Shown here: in pieces, positions 52,543-62,044 of the stretch | Position numbering within the stretch: the stretch's first letter is position 1 | Layout: each line of letters starts with the position of its first letter | NCBI RefSeq assembly: GCF_021800405.1 | Contig: NZ_CP084550.1 | Span: forward strand, 434,001 to 498,000 | Origin: Arthrobacter sp. FW306-07-I | GTDB lineage: Bacteria; Actinomycetota; Actinomycetes; Actinomycetales; Micrococcaceae | Direction: 5' to 3' | Length of the DNA stretch: 64,000 bases | Made by a program: the position numbers and the translations under genes | The notes under the pieces: generated by a model | The model's input: the letters and a program-made list of their open reading frames with translations, nothing else | Databases searched by the model: none | What the model was told of the DNA's origin: nothing

Positions 52543-53184
52543 ATGACCGGTGCAGCCAGCCCCACGGAGGGGCTTACGGGACTCGTGGGCTTTGCGGCGA
52601 GGGCCATTGATACCCTGGGCGAGTGGGGCGTTGGCGCCTTTACGCTCGCCGAGACTGTGGTGCCGCCGATCCCCAGCGAGGTGATACTCCCGTTGGCGGG
52701 CTACCTCGCCAAGCAGGGCTCCCTGAACCTCTTCCTCGTCTTCGCCACCAGCACCCTTGGTGCGTACCTGGGGGCATTATTGCTCTACTGGCTGGGCGCC
52801 AAACTGGGTTTGGACAGATCCATCCGATGGTTGTCCAAGCTGCCGCTGGTGGACCGGGAGGACTTTGAGCACGCGGCGGGCTGGTTCCGCCGCCACGGCA
52901 GGTCCTCCATCTTCTTCGGCCGCCTGCTGCCCGGGGTACGCAGCCTCATTTCCCTGCCGGCGGGAGCGGCAGCCATGCCCGTGGGAACCTTCAGCCTCTT
53001 CACCCTCGCCGGCAGCGGCCTCTGGAACGGCGCCCTCATCGGCCTGGGCTACCTTTTGGGCACTCAGTACAGGCTCATCGAGGAGTACTCGCACTACCTC
53101 AACTACGCCGTCTACGCCGCGCTGGCCGTTGCCGTGGTCCTGCTCGTCGTCCGGCGGACCAAACGCGCCAAGGCCAGGCGCTGA
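52543..53184 (+). CDS. DedA-family membrane protein
   Basis: A 213-aa DedA/SNARE-associated family protein with about five membrane segments. The re-entrant motifs ETVVPPIPSEVILPLAGYLA and FFGRLLPGVRSLISLPAGAA carry the conserved Glu/Arg residues linked to proton-dependent lipid scrambling of undecaprenyl phosphate or phospholipids. A GTG at 52531, overlapping the previous stop, is an equally possible start. A basic tail (VRRTKRAKARR) ends it. Confidence 0.9.
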   Translation: MTGAASPTEGLTGLVGFAARAIDTLGEWGVGAFTLAETVVPPIPSEVILPLAGYLAKQGSLNLFLVFATSTLGAYLGALLLYWLGAKLGLDRSIRWLSKLPLVDREDFEHAAGWFRRHGRSSIFFGRLLPGVRSLISLPAGAAAMPVGTFSLFTLAGSGLWNGALIGLGYLLGTQYRLIEEYSHYLNYAVYAALAVAVVLLVVRRTKRAKARR

Positions 53185-53294
53185 CAACTGGCGTCTGAAA
53201 GGTTGTCAGCGACTGGGGCCTCTCGGTACCATCGCACTGGTAAGCATACTTAGTGTTGATGGCCGTGTCTGCGGGGGCACGGAACGGAGTCGGG

Positions 53295-54287
53295 ATGCGG
53301 GTCAAAAAGGCAGTTGTGGTCATCACCGGAGCCTCAAGCGGCATCGGCCGTGCAACGGCGCTGGCCTTCGCGGACAAGGGTGCCCGGCTGGTCCTCGCCG
53401 CACGAAGCGCCGCTGCCCTGGAAAGCCTGGCTCATGAGGTGAGGAGGCGGGGAGGCAAGGCCATTGCCGTCCCGACGGATGTCACGGACGCCGCAAGCGT
53501 TGAAGCACTTGCGGACCGGGCCGTGAAGGAGTTTGGGCGGCTGGACATCTGGGTGAACAACGCCGCCGTCGGAGTTTTTGGCCGCCTCACCGATATTCCT
53601 CTTGCAGACATCAGGCGCGTGCTGGACGTCAACATCGGGGGCTACATCCATGGTGCCCGCGCCGCGCTGCCCCGGCTTCGTGCACAGGGATCAGGGGTGC
53701 TGATCAACGTCGCATCCATCGTGGGCGAGAAATCCCAGCCCTACACGGCCGCGTACTCCATGTCCAAAGCTGCGGTGCGGGCCCTGAGCGTCAGCATCCG
53801 GTCCGAACTGCGGCTGGACGGAGTGCGGAAAGTGAAGGTCTGCACGGTGCTGCCCGCGGCCATCGACACGCCCTTCTTCCAACATGCGGCAAACTACACC
53901 GGACGGAAAGTGGTAGCGATGCCGCCGGTCTACACCCCGGAACGCGTGGCAGGAACCATCGTCAGCCTGGCCGCCAAGCCCCGGCGCGAGGCAGTGGTGG
54001 GCCCCGCCGGACGGCTGATGGTCCTTCAGCACAAGCTCACGCCGGCCAAGGTGGAAGCCGCCATGGCCGCGCAGGTGGATAAGACCCACTTGTCACGGAA
54101 GAAGCCGGCAGCTGCCACGACGGGAACCCTCTACGAGCCGTCAGGCCACAGCCGCAAGGCTTCAGTCAGCGGCGGCTGGCAGGGGAGGCGGCGGACGGCG
54201 CGGCGCAGGATGGTGGCCGCAGGCACGGTGGCGGGGGCCGTCGTCGTGCTTTGGAGCCGGAGGCAGCTGACGCACCCCGCAGCCTGA
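53295..54287 (+). CDS. Short-chain dehydrogenase/reductase with C-terminal extension
   Basis: A 330-aa SDR-family oxidoreductase. The NAD(P) motif TGASSGIG is at about residues 11-18, the NNAAVG structural motif follows near 88, and the catalytic Tyr-Lys is in YTAAYSMSKAAV. A basic C-terminal stretch ends in a possible membrane helix (RRMVAAGTVAGAVVVLWS), seen in some actinobacterial SDRs. The ATG at 53295 has GGAG upstream. Substrate unknown. Confidence 0.9.
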   Translation: MRVKKAVVVITGASSGIGRATALAFADKGARLVLAARSAAALESLAHEVRRRGGKAIAVPTDVTDAASVEALADRAVKEFGRLDIWVNNAAVGVFGRLTDIPLADIRRVLDVNIGGYIHGARAALPRLRAQGSGVLINVASIVGEKSQPYTAAYSMSKAAVRALSVSIRSELRLDGVRKVKVCTVLPAAIDTPFFQHAANYTGRKVVAMPPVYTPERVAGTIVSLAAKPRREAVVGPAGRLMVLQHKLTPAKVEAAMAAQVDKTHLSRKKPAAATTGTLYEPSGHSRKASVSGGWQGRRRTARRRMVAAGTVAGAVVVLWSRRQLTHPAA

Positions 54288-54318
54288 ACCCTGCAATGGC
54301 CGGCAGGCGCCAGCGGAG

Positions 54319-54654
54319 TCACCTGGCGTGCCGGTCCCGGGGTGTACGGTGCCTGGCCTGGGCAACCAGGCGCGTGAACGCAAAAACAAAGATTGCCTCG
54401 AACAGCAGCATGAGGCCCATCAGCAGCCACTGCTGCCGGGTGATGAAGACTATGCACCCGGTCAAGGCCAGGATGGTTCCCAGGGCGAGCGCGTAAACGG
54501 CGAAGCCGACCGCAACCCGCGCGCTGCGTACGCCGGTCCGGAACCCGAACCCGTGCGGCTCCCCGCCGGGCTGGCCGGGGACGCGGTCCTGCGCGGCAGG
54601 TCCGAGGGAGTCGAACTCCTCCCACGGATCCCGGTCCTGGTCCTGTCCCGTCAT
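54319..54654 (-). CDS. Small membrane protein, unknown function
   Basis: A 111-aa protein with a polar acidic N terminus (MTGQDQDRDPWEEFDSLGP) and two helices (about 47-70 and 75-98; VGFAVYALALGTILALTGCI, WLLMGLMLLFEAIFVFAFTR), ending in a basic tail. I do not recognise a family. The ATG at 54654 gives this topology; the next in-frame start upstream adds a sequence across the cold-shock terminator. Convergent with the SDR gene. Confidence 0.7.
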   Translation of the reverse strand: MTGQDQDRDPWEEFDSLGPAAQDRVPGQPGGEPHGFGFRTGVRSARVAVGFAVYALALGTILALTGCIVFITRQQWLLMGLMLLFEAIFVFAFTRLVAQARHRTPRDRHAR

Positions 54655-54717
54655 GCCCCCATTATCCCAAACTGTAGAAGCGGAGGGGGGCTGGGCAGCC
54701 AAGGCGGTGCATGAAAA

Positions 54718-54753
54718 CAGCGGCCGCTCCACCCTGGGGTGGAGGGGCCGCTG
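54718..54753 (-). terminator. Rho-independent terminator of the cold-shock gene
   Basis: CAGCGGCC and CTCCACC (54718-54733) pair with GGTGGAG and GGCCGCTG (54738-54753) around a 4-base loop; one G in each arm is bulged or mismatched. On the minus strand the stem is followed by TTTT. Confidence 0.88.
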
Positions 54754-54790
54754 AATGGGGTCCCGGCAGCTGCCGGAGGCCGCCGAAGAC

Positions 54791-54994
54791 TTAGAGCGGG
54801 CGGATATTCTCTGCCTGCGGGCCCTTGGGGCCCTGGGTCACATCGAATTCGACCTTCTGGTTCTCGTCCAGGGAGCGGTAACCGCTGGTGGCGATTGCCG
54901 AGTAGTGGGCGAAAACGTCAGCGGACCCGTCATCGGGGGCAATGAAGCCAAAACCCTTTTCGGCGTTGAACCATTTAACTGTGCCTGTTGCCAT
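54791..54994 (-). CDS. cspA: Cold-shock protein (CspA family)
   Basis: A 67-aa single cold-shock domain: [20 protein letters not shown] with RNP1 KGFGFI (13-18), and RNP2 DVFAHYSAI near residue 27. It binds single-stranded RNA/DNA as a chaperone. Unlike many actinobacterial Csps it has no C-terminal extension. The preceding roughly 130 bases are free of genes and form a probable long 5' leader, usual for cold-shock control. Confidence 0.95.
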   Translation of the reverse strand: MATGTVKWFNAEKGFGFIAPDDGSADVFAHYSAIATSGYRSLDENQKVEFDVTQGPKGPQAENIRPL

Positions 54995-55127
54995 GGCTGC
55001 ATTCCTTCATGTGACTCTGATTCTCTCCCCGGGGATCGTCCCGGAGTGCGCGGGAGGTAATCCCCCACTGTCCCCAAACGTACGGGGCGGAGGGCCTGGG
55101 TGCAAGGGTATTCGCGATAAAGCCACC

Positions 55128-55754
55128 TCAACGCATGCCTTCGCGGCGGATTGCGGTGGCAATGGCTGCCGCCCGGGTATCAACTCCAAGCTTGGCGTAG
55201 ATGTGTGCCAGATGGGTTTTTACCGTGGCCTCGGAGATGAAAAGCCGGCGGCCCAGTTCGCGGTTGCTGAGCCCCTCGGTGAGCAGGCTCAGCAGCTCGG
55301 CTTCGCGCGGTGTCAGGACTTCGTCCGGGTTGCGGAGCTGCTGAAACAACCGGGATGCCACCGGCGGGCTCATGACGCTTTTGCCTTGGACGGCGCCCCG
55401 AATGGCGGCGAAGATTTCTTCCGGGGCAGCATCCTTCAACAGGTAACCCATCGCGCCGGCGTCCACTGCACGGACAATGTCGGCGTCGGAATCGTAGGTG
55501 GTGAACACCAGGATGGCCTGCCGGCCGTTAAGGTCCCTGATCCGCCTGATCGCTTCGAGCCCGTCCATGCCCGGCCCCATGGCCAGGTCCATCACCACCA
55601 CGGCGGGGGAGTGGATCTGGGCCAGCTGCACGGCTGCCTCGCCGGACGCAGCCTCACCCACCACCTCGATGTCGGGCTGGGTGGACAGCAGCGCGCGCAG
55701 GCCGCTCCTCACCACCAGATGGTCGTCCACCAGCAGGACCGTGATGGTGCTCAT
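55128..55754 (-). CDS. NarL/LuxR-type response regulator
   Basis: A 208-aa response regulator. Receiver pocket: DD at 10-11, phospho-acceptor Asp56 in VVVMDLAMG, Lys in YLLKDAAP. The LuxR-type helix-turn-helix is at about 145-200 (LTPREAELLSLLTEGLSNRE, EATVKTHLAHIYAKLGV). Its ATG overlaps the adjacent kinase stop. As that kinase is apparently frameshifted, this regulator may lack its normal partner. Confidence 0.93.
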   Translation of the reverse strand: MSTITVLLVDDHLVVRSGLRALLSTQPDIEVVGEAASGEAAVQLAQIHSPAVVVMDLAMGPGMDGLEAIRRIRDLNGRQAILVFTTYDSDADIVRAVDAGAMGYLLKDAAPEEIFAAIRGAVQGKSVMSPPVASRLFQQLRNPDEVLTPREAELLSLLTEGLSNRELGRRLFISEATVKTHLAHIYAKLGVDTRAAAIATAIRREGMR

Positions 55755-56957
55755 CTGCCTCCTTCCACCGGCAGTTGCGCCGCCACTATGGTTCCTTCGC
55801 CCGGGGCACTTTGCACCGAGAAGCTTCCACCCAGCTGCTCTGCCCGCTGCCGCATGGCCCGCAGGCCGTACCCTCCTGCATTCGATGGCGGAGTTGCCGC
55901 TGACGGATCAAAGCCGGCGCCGTCGTCGTAGATATCCAAAGTGACGGAGTCCGGCAGGAAGCCCACGGTCACCGCTGCTGTCCTGGCGTCCGCATGGAGC
56001 GCAATGTTTGACGCTGCGCTTTGCGCCACCCGAAGCAAGCCGTGGCGGACCTCTGGTGGGACTTGCCGTGGCTCGCCCGTCACCAGCAGGGTGGCTCCGG
56101 GCACGTACTGCCGGGCGGCGAGGCACAGTGCGTCCGGCAGGGGTGTCGCGTCAATTCCCGGTGAGGCCAGGTCGTGCACCAGGCTGCGGGTCTCGGACAG
56201 GTTGATGCGCAGCAGGGCGGTGGCCTGCCTGAGATCCGCCTGTGCGCCAGGGGCAGGCCAGGAACGGTCCGCCGCTTCGAGCAGGAGCAGGCTGCTGGCC
56301 AGGCCCTGGGTGACGGTGTCGTGGATTTCCCGGGACACGCGCTCACGCTCGGCGATGGTGCCGGCCCGACGCTCGCTGGCCGCCAGCTGGTCCTGGGCGA
56401 GCGAAACCTCGGCGTTGAGGCGCCGCTGCTCCTCCGCATCGTGTTGGATACGGTCGTACACCAGTGTGAGCATGAGGCCCACCGCAACCGGCCCCAGAAG
56501 CATCGCCAGATCGGTGCCACCGCTCAACCTGAAGAGGCCTGCCGCCGTAGCAGCCGCCGTTGTCCCCGCCGCAACGTACGCAGCCGTTCCGGCAAGGGCA
56601 CTGCGGCACAGAAAGAAGAGCGCGAACGAGCACCAGGCGAAGCTCGGTGCCGCACCACCAGCACCGCCCATACAGCCACCAGGGTGAACATCCACGGCAG
56701 CCCTGGCCTGCCCCGCCTGGCCAGGACTGCGACGGCGGCATACAGCAGGCTTGCCGCGGCCGCCAGGCCCAGGACCAGCAGGTTATCCGCGGGCTGTGAC
56801 GCATGATGTACCTGACCAGGGATGCAACCAGGAGCACCGCGAACCCGAGGTGCACCGCTGTACCGATGCTGCCCAGGCTGGTGCCGGCGGCACGGTGGGG
56901 CCGGACCCCTTGCCCGATGTCTTCAGCAGGCGTGGCGGTGGGAACTCCGGTAGGCAT
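55751..56957 (-). pseudogene. NarL-type sensor histidine kinase with two apparent frameshifts
   Basis: Three successive frames make up one kinase of about 400 aa. The first frame (56957 to about 56792) gives MPTGVPTATPAEDIG then helix LGFAVLLVASLVRYIM. The second (to about 56652) gives DNLLVLGLAAAASLLYAAVA and WMFTLVAVWAVLVV. The third (to 55751) gives PSFAWCSFALFFLC, the HisKA_3 box SREIHDTVTQGLASSLLLLE and ATPase motifs GYGLRAMRQRAEQLGG. Each junction needs one added base, near 56791-56793 (run GGG) and near 56650-56653. The 3' part alone, starting GTG at 56695, could still be made (314 aa). It lacks most of the membrane domain. Confidence 0.82.
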
Positions 56958-57153
56958 GGGACGCCGCCTGTTCTTCGTGGTGGGAACGCTGTCTCCATGC
57001 TATTGCCCCCGCCCCTGCTGGTCCTCAGCCTTTTGGCTGATACGGCTGGCCTTTGGTCTGAACGGGAAGCAGCCCAAGGCCCGATGGCAGGCGACGCCGC
57101 CCCCGGAAGGATTGATGCGTATCCTCCAGCCAATCCGATCCCAGGGAGTCACC

Positions 57154-57717
57154 GTGAAGAAGTCCCACAAAGTATTCGCCGCCGCAGCAGCAGGCGCGCT
57201 CGTCCTGACCGCAGGGGCCACGGCGGCCGCCAACGCCGGGCCGGGACCCGCGCCCGCGGCCGTTCCCGCCGTCGACGTCCAGCCTGCGCCCGGGATTGTT
57301 GTCCAGCAGAACCGTATTTCCGTTGGCGCCTCCTTCACCGCGGTGAACGCCGCCCTCGCCAAATGCCAGGCGGATAAGCTCCCGTTTGTCACCGTGGCCC
57401 TCGTGGACCGGTTCGGCACCATCCAGGCCCTGCTCCGGGGGGACAACGCGGCGGAGCACACCATCGAAGCCGCAAAGCAGAAGGCATACACCGCCGCGGC
57501 GTTCGGTGCGCCCACGAGCGAACTGGCCAAGCGGATCAATGGGAACGGCCCGTCCATCACAGACCTGCCAGGCACCCTGTTCCTGGCGGGAGGTGTCCCG
57601 CTGAAGGTCAACGGAGTTTCGGTGGCCGGCATCGGCGTCGGTGGTGCTCCCGATGGCGCGTTGGATGAAGCCTGCGCCACCGCCGGCGCGGAAGCCATCG
57701 CTGGCGCAGGGAAGTAG
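57154..57717 (+). CDS. Secreted GlcG/HbpS-type heme-binding-like protein
   Basis: A 187-aa exported protein: signal peptide (KKSHKVFAAAAAGALVLTAG, cleavage near ANA), a Pro/Ala tether, then a GlcG/HbpS domain (about 50-185; FTAVNAALAKCQADKLPFVT, FGAPTSELAKRINGNGP, PGTLFLAGGVPLKVNGVSVA). HbpS in Streptomyces binds heme and signals oxidative stress to a sensor kinase. The kinase here is divergent and frameshifted. GTG 57154 follows GGGAG; an upstream ATG at 57115 is possible. Confidence 0.85.
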   Translation: MKKSHKVFAAAAAGALVLTAGATAAANAGPGPAPAAVPAVDVQPAPGIVVQQNRISVGASFTAVNAALAKCQADKLPFVTVALVDRFGTIQALLRGDNAAEHTIEAAKQKAYTAAAFGAPTSELAKRINGNGPSITDLPGTLFLAGGVPLKVNGVSVAGIGVGGAPDGALDEACATAGAEAIAGAGK

Positions 57718-57806
57718 GCTGCAGGAAAGTAGGCTGCAGGGATGCGGCAGTTCAGGCGGAAGTCAATCGCAGCCTTCCGCCTGACCCGCCCCTTCCCATG
57801 CCGAGT

Positions 57807-57876
57807 CGGGGCACTTTGGCGCGGACACGCCGTCGTAATTCCCCGGACGGCCGGTGTACCGCATCAAAGTGCCCCG
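57807..57876. repeat. Extragenic palindromic element, copy A
   Basis: CGGGGCACTTTG (57807-57818) is exactly complementary to CAAAGTGCCCCG (57865-57876), with a 46-base interior that is itself partly pairable. The interior word GCGCGG...CGCCGTCGTA...CCCC (57820-57844) is shared with the element at 62989-63036. It lies between convergent genes and might also terminate transcription. Confidence 0.7.
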
Positions 57877-57894
57877 CGACGGGCGGATCCCCAG

Positions 57895-59088
57895 CTAGAC
57901 GGCTTCGAGGATGCTGACGTAGTTGGCGATACCCACGCCGCCCATGTTCTGCACGGCTGCCCGCCGTGGAGCCGCCAGCTGCATGTCGCCGGCGGTCCCC
58001 GTGAGCTGCATGGCTGCCAGGACATGCTGGGATACCCCGGTTGCGCCCACCGGGTGGCCCTTGGATTTGAGGCCGCCGGACACGTTGACGGGCAGCTTTC
58101 CGTCCTTGAAAACCCAGCCTTCCTCCAGCGCACGGGCGCCCTGGCCGGGTTCTGCCAGGCCCATGGCCTCATACATCAGCAGTTCGGCGATCGTGAAGCA
58201 GTCGTGGACCTCTGCGAGGTCCAGGTCATGGATGCCAACACCGGCCATCGCCAGGGCGCGCTGCCAAGAAACCCGGGTGGCTTCGAAGGCGGTGGGGTCC
58301 CGACGGGCGGCAGGGAAGAAGTCATTCGCCTGGCCAAAGCCGGCGAGCCGCACGGCAGGGTTGGTGCCGCCGGTGGCGGACGTAGAGAGGACGACGGCGG
58401 CAGCACCGTCCGAGACAGGGGAGCAGTCGGTGCGGCGCAGGGGATCGGCGACCATCGGGTTCTTGTCCGAGACGGTCTGGCAGAACTCCTCGCCAAGGTC
58501 CTTCCGAAGCTGCGCGTACGGGTTGTCCACGCCGTTGCGGTGGTTCTTGGCAGCGATACTGCCCAGGACGTCGCCCAGTTTCCCGTCGGTGTCGTAGCGC
58601 TTGGCGTAATGCTTGGCCACCTCGGCGAAGAGGCCGGTAAAACCTGTGGTGGAGGGCTTGCCGGCCATGTCGTAGTCGGCCCCGAGCAGTCCGGCGCCCA
58701 CCACGTCGGCGCCGGCGTGGGTCATCTTTTCCGCGCCAATGACCAGGACAGTCTTTGCTGTGCCGGCAAGGAGGGACTTGGTGCCCTGCTGGAACGCGGC
58801 TGAACCCGAGGCGCAGGCGTTCTCCACCCGGGTGGCGGGGACGTTGGCCAGGTCCGGTGAGACCTGCAGCGCCAGCGAGGACGGGAAGGCCAGCGGCATC
58901 ATGCCGGAGTTGAACTGGCCCACGTAGACTTCGTCGATCTGGCCGGGCTCAATCCCGGCGGTGCTGATGGCCTCGGTAGCCACCTGCACGATCAGGGACT
59001 CCAGGGTTTCCTCCGTCAGCTTGCCGAACCGGCTGTGGCCCCAGCCGGTGATCAGGACATCCTTGCCGAATTGTTCCTTGAGGCTCAT
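57895..59088 (-). CDS. Acetyl-CoA acyltransferase-like thiolase family protein
   Basis: A 397-aa thiolase-fold enzyme. The acyl-accepting Cys92 is in [14 protein letters not shown]; the second active-site His and the C-terminal motif are in [12 protein letters not shown] and [14 protein letters not shown]. The HDCFTIAE form resembles the SCP2/lipid-transfer-type thiolases rather than classic AtoB. It is the last gene of a run: CoA-transferase A, AtoE-like transporter, CoA-transferase B, thiolase. A role splitting acetoacetyl-CoA or a related 3-ketoacyl-CoA to acetyl-CoA is inferred. Overlaps the CoA-transferase B stop. Confidence 0.9.
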   Translation of the reverse strand: MSLKEQFGKDVLITGWGHSRFGKLTEETLESLIVQVATEAISTAGIEPGQIDEVYVGQFNSGMMPLAFPSSLALQVSPDLANVPATRVENACASGSAAFQQGTKSLLAGTAKTVLVIGAEKMTHAGADVVGAGLLGADYDMAGKPSTTGFTGLFAEVAKHYAKRYDTDGKLGDVLGSIAAKNHRNGVDNPYAQLRKDLGEEFCQTVSDKNPMVADPLRRTDCSPVSDGAAAVVLSTSATGGTNPAVRLAGFGQANDFFPAARRDPTAFEATRVSWQRALAMAGVGIHDLDLAEVHDCFTIAELLMYEAMGLAEPGQGARALEEGWVFKDGKLPVNVSGGLKSKGHPVGATGVSQHVLAAMQLTGTAGDMQLAAPRRAAVQNMGGVGIANYVSILEAV

Positions 59089-59756
59089 GCCGCCACTTCC
59101 TTCTCATCGAGCCGCACTTCGAAGCCGGCTTCGGTCTTTTCCCGGATCTCCTCTACCGTGACCCCCGGAGCCAGCCGGGTCAGCGTGAGCTGCCGCCCGC
59201 CGTCGTCCATCTTGTTCAGGTCGAAGACGGCGAGGTCGCTGATGATCCTGTCCACGCAGCTGAGCCCGGTCAGCGGAAGCGTGCATTCGCGCACGATCTT
59301 GGCCGTGCCATCCTTGGCGTTGTGTTCGGTGAGGATCACGACGCGCGGGGTGCCGGCCACCAGGTCCATGGCACCGCCCATGCCCTTGACCATCTTGCCC
59401 GGGATGGTCCAGTTGGCCAGGTCTCCGTTTCCGGAGACCTGCATGGCGCCCAGGATGGCCACTTTGACGTGCCCGCCGCGGATCATGCCGAAGGAGGTGG
59501 CCGAGTCGAAGATGCTCCCGCCGGGCAGGACCGTGACGGTTTGCTTGCCGGCGTTGATCAGGTCAGCGTCCTCCTCGCCCTCAAAGGGAAAGGGGCCCAT
59601 GCCCAACAGGCCGTTCTCGCTCTGCAGCACCACCCGCACGCCCTCGGGCAGGTTGTTGGCCACCAGCGTGGGGATGCCGATTCCCAGGTTCACGTAGTCG
59701 CCGTCGTTCAGTTCCTCCGCCGCGATGGCGGCCATTTCATCCCTGGTCCATCCCAT
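59085..59756 (-). CDS. 3-oxoacid CoA-transferase, subunit B
   Basis: A 223-aa class I CoA-transferase beta subunit. The catalytic glutamate is in [13 protein letters not shown], the SENG signature. [20 protein letters not shown] is the N-terminal block. It pairs with subunit A encoded about 1.5 kb upstream on the same strand; the transporter gene lies between them, an unusual split of the two subunits. It would transfer CoA from succinyl-CoA or acetyl-CoA to acetoacetate. Confidence 0.93.
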   Translation of the reverse strand: MGWTRDEMAAIAAEELNDGDYVNLGIGIPTLVANNLPEGVRVVLQSENGLLGMGPFPFEGEEDADLINAGKQTVTVLPGGSIFDSATSFGMIRGGHVKVAILGAMQVSGNGDLANWTIPGKMVKGMGGAMDLVAGTPRVVILTEHNAKDGTAKIVRECTLPLTGLSCVDRIISDLAVFDLNKMDDGGRQLTLTRLAPGVTVEEIREKTEAGFEVRLDEKEVAA

Positions 59757-59786
59757 GGGGTTTCTCCTTAGTCTCGTTAGCTGTAA

Positions 59787-61226
59787 TCAGTTGGGTATTA
59801 CCGGTGGCACGAACTCGAACGTCATCCCCAGCAGCCAGGCCAGCAGCAGGACCACCGGAAGGTGGAAGAGGAACTGCTGGAAGGTGAAGCCCACCAGGTC
59901 CCGGGCGCGCAGGCCCAGGACGGCCAGCAGCGGCAGCATGAAGAACGGGTTGATGAGGTTGGGCAGCGCCTCGGCCATGTTGTAGATCTGTACGGTCCAG
60001 CCGAGATTCATGTTCACGTCCGTGGCGGACTGCATGACGTAGGGTGCCTCCACCAGCCACTTTCCGCCGCCGGAGGGGACGAACATCCCCAAGAGGGCGG
60101 TGTAGATGGCGATGATGACGGCGAATGCCCCGTTGCCGCCGATGCTGCTGAAGAAGTGGGCCAGGTGTTCTGACACCGAGAGGCCGCCGGCGCCGGTGGC
60201 TTTGGTCAGGATGGCGGCCATTGCCGCGTAGAGCGGGAACTGCACCAGGATTCCGGCAGTGGCGGGGACGGCTTTGGTCACTGACTGGAGGAACTTGCGC
60301 GGCGTTCCGTGCAGCACCAGTCCCAGCATCAGGAAGACCAGCAGGTATCCGTTGAGTGAACTGACAACGCTCAGGATGGGCAGGGTGAGCAGCTGGGACA
60401 CCAGCCAGCCCAGGGTCAGCACGCCGGCCAGGATGGGCAGGACCCTGCTGTATTCGAGCCATTCGCCTGGCCGGGACTTTTCGGCCGGCGGTTCGGGCTG
60501 GTCATCAAGATCGACGCCTAGGTCGGCTGCCGTTTTGACGCCGGCTCCCGTTGGGGCGGAGAAGTGCGCAATGACGGTGGTCAGTAGCATCAGGATGGCC
60601 AGGGTCAGCAGGGACTGCCAGGTGAAGATGGTGGTTCCGAAGTCCAGGACGCCGGTGATCTTCAGCAGCGCCGGCGGGATGGAGGCCTTGGTCGCCTGCA
60701 GCTGGGCGGCGGAGGAGGACATGCCCAGCGCCCAGACTGCGCCCAGCCCCATGAAGGCCGCGGCACCAAGGGCCCGATAATCGACATGCAGATCCGCCCG
60801 CCGGGCCACCGCGCGCGCCAGGAGCCCGCCAAAGATCAGGCTCAATCCCCAGTTGACGAAGGAAACGGACATGGACAGGACGGCTACGAAGCTGACGGCC
60901 GAACGTGCCGAGTTCGGAACCTGTGCCAGCCGCTCGATCAGCCGGGCCACCGGCGGGGACGTGGCCACAACGTAGCCGGTCAGCACCACCATGGCCATCT
61001 GCAGGGTGAAGGCGGTGAGGTCCCAGAACCCGTTGCCGAAGGAATCCACCACGGCTTTGGGTGAGGCGCCGATGGCCAGCGCCGCGATGGCCACCAGCAG
61101 TACGCCTGCCAGGGCAAAGATGTACGCGTCAGGGAACCACTTCTGTGTCCACCCGGCCAGCTTCTCAGCCATCCGGGCCAAGCCCTTCTGGCGGACATCC
61201 TGGTCGTTGAATTGCACGGCGGTCAT
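59787..61226 (-). CDS. atoE: Short-chain fatty-acid transporter (AtoE family)
   Basis: A 479-aa membrane protein with about 12 helices, matching the AtoE/TIGR00366 family for short-chain fatty acids or acetoacetate. Segments include QKWFPDAYIFALAGVLLVAI and FVNWGLSLIFGGLLARAVAR, and VWALGMSSSAAQLQATKASI. The ATG at 61226 has GAGAG upstream; ATG 61244 is an alternative. Its position between the two CoA-transferase subunits links uptake to activation of the same acid. Confidence 0.92.
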   Translation of the reverse strand: MTAVQFNDQDVRQKGLARMAEKLAGWTQKWFPDAYIFALAGVLLVAIAALAIGASPKAVVDSFGNGFWDLTAFTLQMAMVVLTGYVVATSPPVARLIERLAQVPNSARSAVSFVAVLSMSVSFVNWGLSLIFGGLLARAVARRADLHVDYRALGAAAFMGLGAVWALGMSSSAAQLQATKASIPPALLKITGVLDFGTTIFTWQSLLTLAILMLLTTVIAHFSAPTGAGVKTAADLGVDLDDQPEPPAEKSRPGEWLEYSRVLPILAGVLTLGWLVSQLLTLPILSVVSSLNGYLLVFLMLGLVLHGTPRKFLQSVTKAVPATAGILVQFPLYAAMAAILTKATGAGGLSVSEHLAHFFSSIGGNGAFAVIIAIYTALLGMFVPSGGGKWLVEAPYVMQSATDVNMNLGWTVQIYNMAEALPNLINPFFMLPLLAVLGLRARDLVGFTFQQFLFHLPVVLLLAWLLGMTFEFVPPVIPN

Positions 61227-61285
61227 GAGGGTGATTCTCTCCATCGAGTCGTGGTGTGGGGCGCGCGGCGCGCTTTAGACGGCGG

Positions 61286-62002
61286 TCAGGCCGGGATGAG
61301 CCCGGCGCGCTGCCGGACGGTCCGCTGCTCGATGTCCTTGACCCGGTCCGTTGCCTGCACCAGCCTCTGGACAAAGACGCCGGGCGTGACGATGAGGTTG
61401 GGGTCCAGTCGGCCGGACTCCACAATCACTTCCGCCTCGGCGACGGTGAGAATTCCGGCGGTCGCCACAACGGGGTTGAAGTTCCGGGCAGTGTAGCGGT
61501 AGGTCAGGTTGCCGTCCGTGTCCGCGGTGTGGGCGTGGACAAGTGCGACGTCGGCCCGGATGGCGCGCTCCTGGACGTACGTTTCGCCGTCGAACACCTC
61601 GTGCGGCTTGCCTTCTGCCACGAGGGTGCCCACGCCGGTCTTGGTGTAGAAGGCCGGGATACCGGCGCCGCCGGCGCGGAGTCGCTCGGCGAGGGTGCCC
61701 TGCGGGGTGAACTCCACCTCGAGCTTGCCGGCGAGGTACTGCTCGGCGAACAGCTTGTTTTCGCCGACATAGGAGGCGATCACCTTGTGGACCTGGCCTG
61801 CCTCGATCAGGATGCCCAGGCCCTTGCCGTCCACGCCCATGTTGTTGGACACCACGGTGAGGTCCCGGACTCCGGAGTCCCGGACGGCTTCGATCAGGTC
61901 GGCGGGAATGCCGCTGAGGCCAAACCCGCCGACGGCGAGGGTGATGCCGTCCTGCAGGGCTCCTTCCAGGGCGGTGGCAGCAGAAGCCTGGAGTTTCTTC
62001 AT
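61286..62002 (-). CDS. 3-oxoacid CoA-transferase, subunit A
   Basis: A 238-aa class I CoA-transferase alpha subunit. The glycine-rich CoA-binding segment GGFGLSGIPADLIEAVRDSG and AEAEVIVESGRLDPNLIVTP are typical. GAGGAG five bases before the ATG at 62002 fixes the start. First gene of the acetoacetate cluster, divergent from its IclR regulator; the palindrome at 62030-62044 lies between it and the regulator. Confidence 0.93.
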   Translation of the reverse strand: MKKLQASAATALEGALQDGITLAVGGFGLSGIPADLIEAVRDSGVRDLTVVSNNMGVDGKGLGILIEAGQVHKVIASYVGENKLFAEQYLAGKLEVEFTPQGTLAERLRAGGAGIPAFYTKTGVGTLVAEGKPHEVFDGETYVQERAIRADVALVHAHTADTDGNLTYRYTARNFNPVVATAGILTVAEAEVIVESGRLDPNLIVTPGVFVQRLVQATDRVKDIEQRTVRQRAGLIPA

Positions 62003-62029
62003 GACGTCTCCTCGTTGAGCGCGGCGGTC

Positions 62030-62044
62030 GTCCACTAAGTGGAC
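62030..62044. promoter_or_regulatory. Operator candidate between the CoA-transferase cluster and its IclR gene
   Basis: GTCCACTAAGTGGAC is a perfect 7+1+7 palindrome just upstream of subunit A. Related words GGACACTA (about 62118-62125) and TTGTGGAC (62148-62155) lie nearer the IclR start. The GTCCAC/GTGGAC arms resemble half-sites near the first IclR gene. Confidence 0.65.

Noticed and set aside
57706..57741. Tandem 15-base duplication around the stop of the GlcG/HbpS-like gene (AAGTAGGCTGCAGG twice)
   Set aside because: Real in sequence but very short, likely a local slippage; no functional meaning can be supported.
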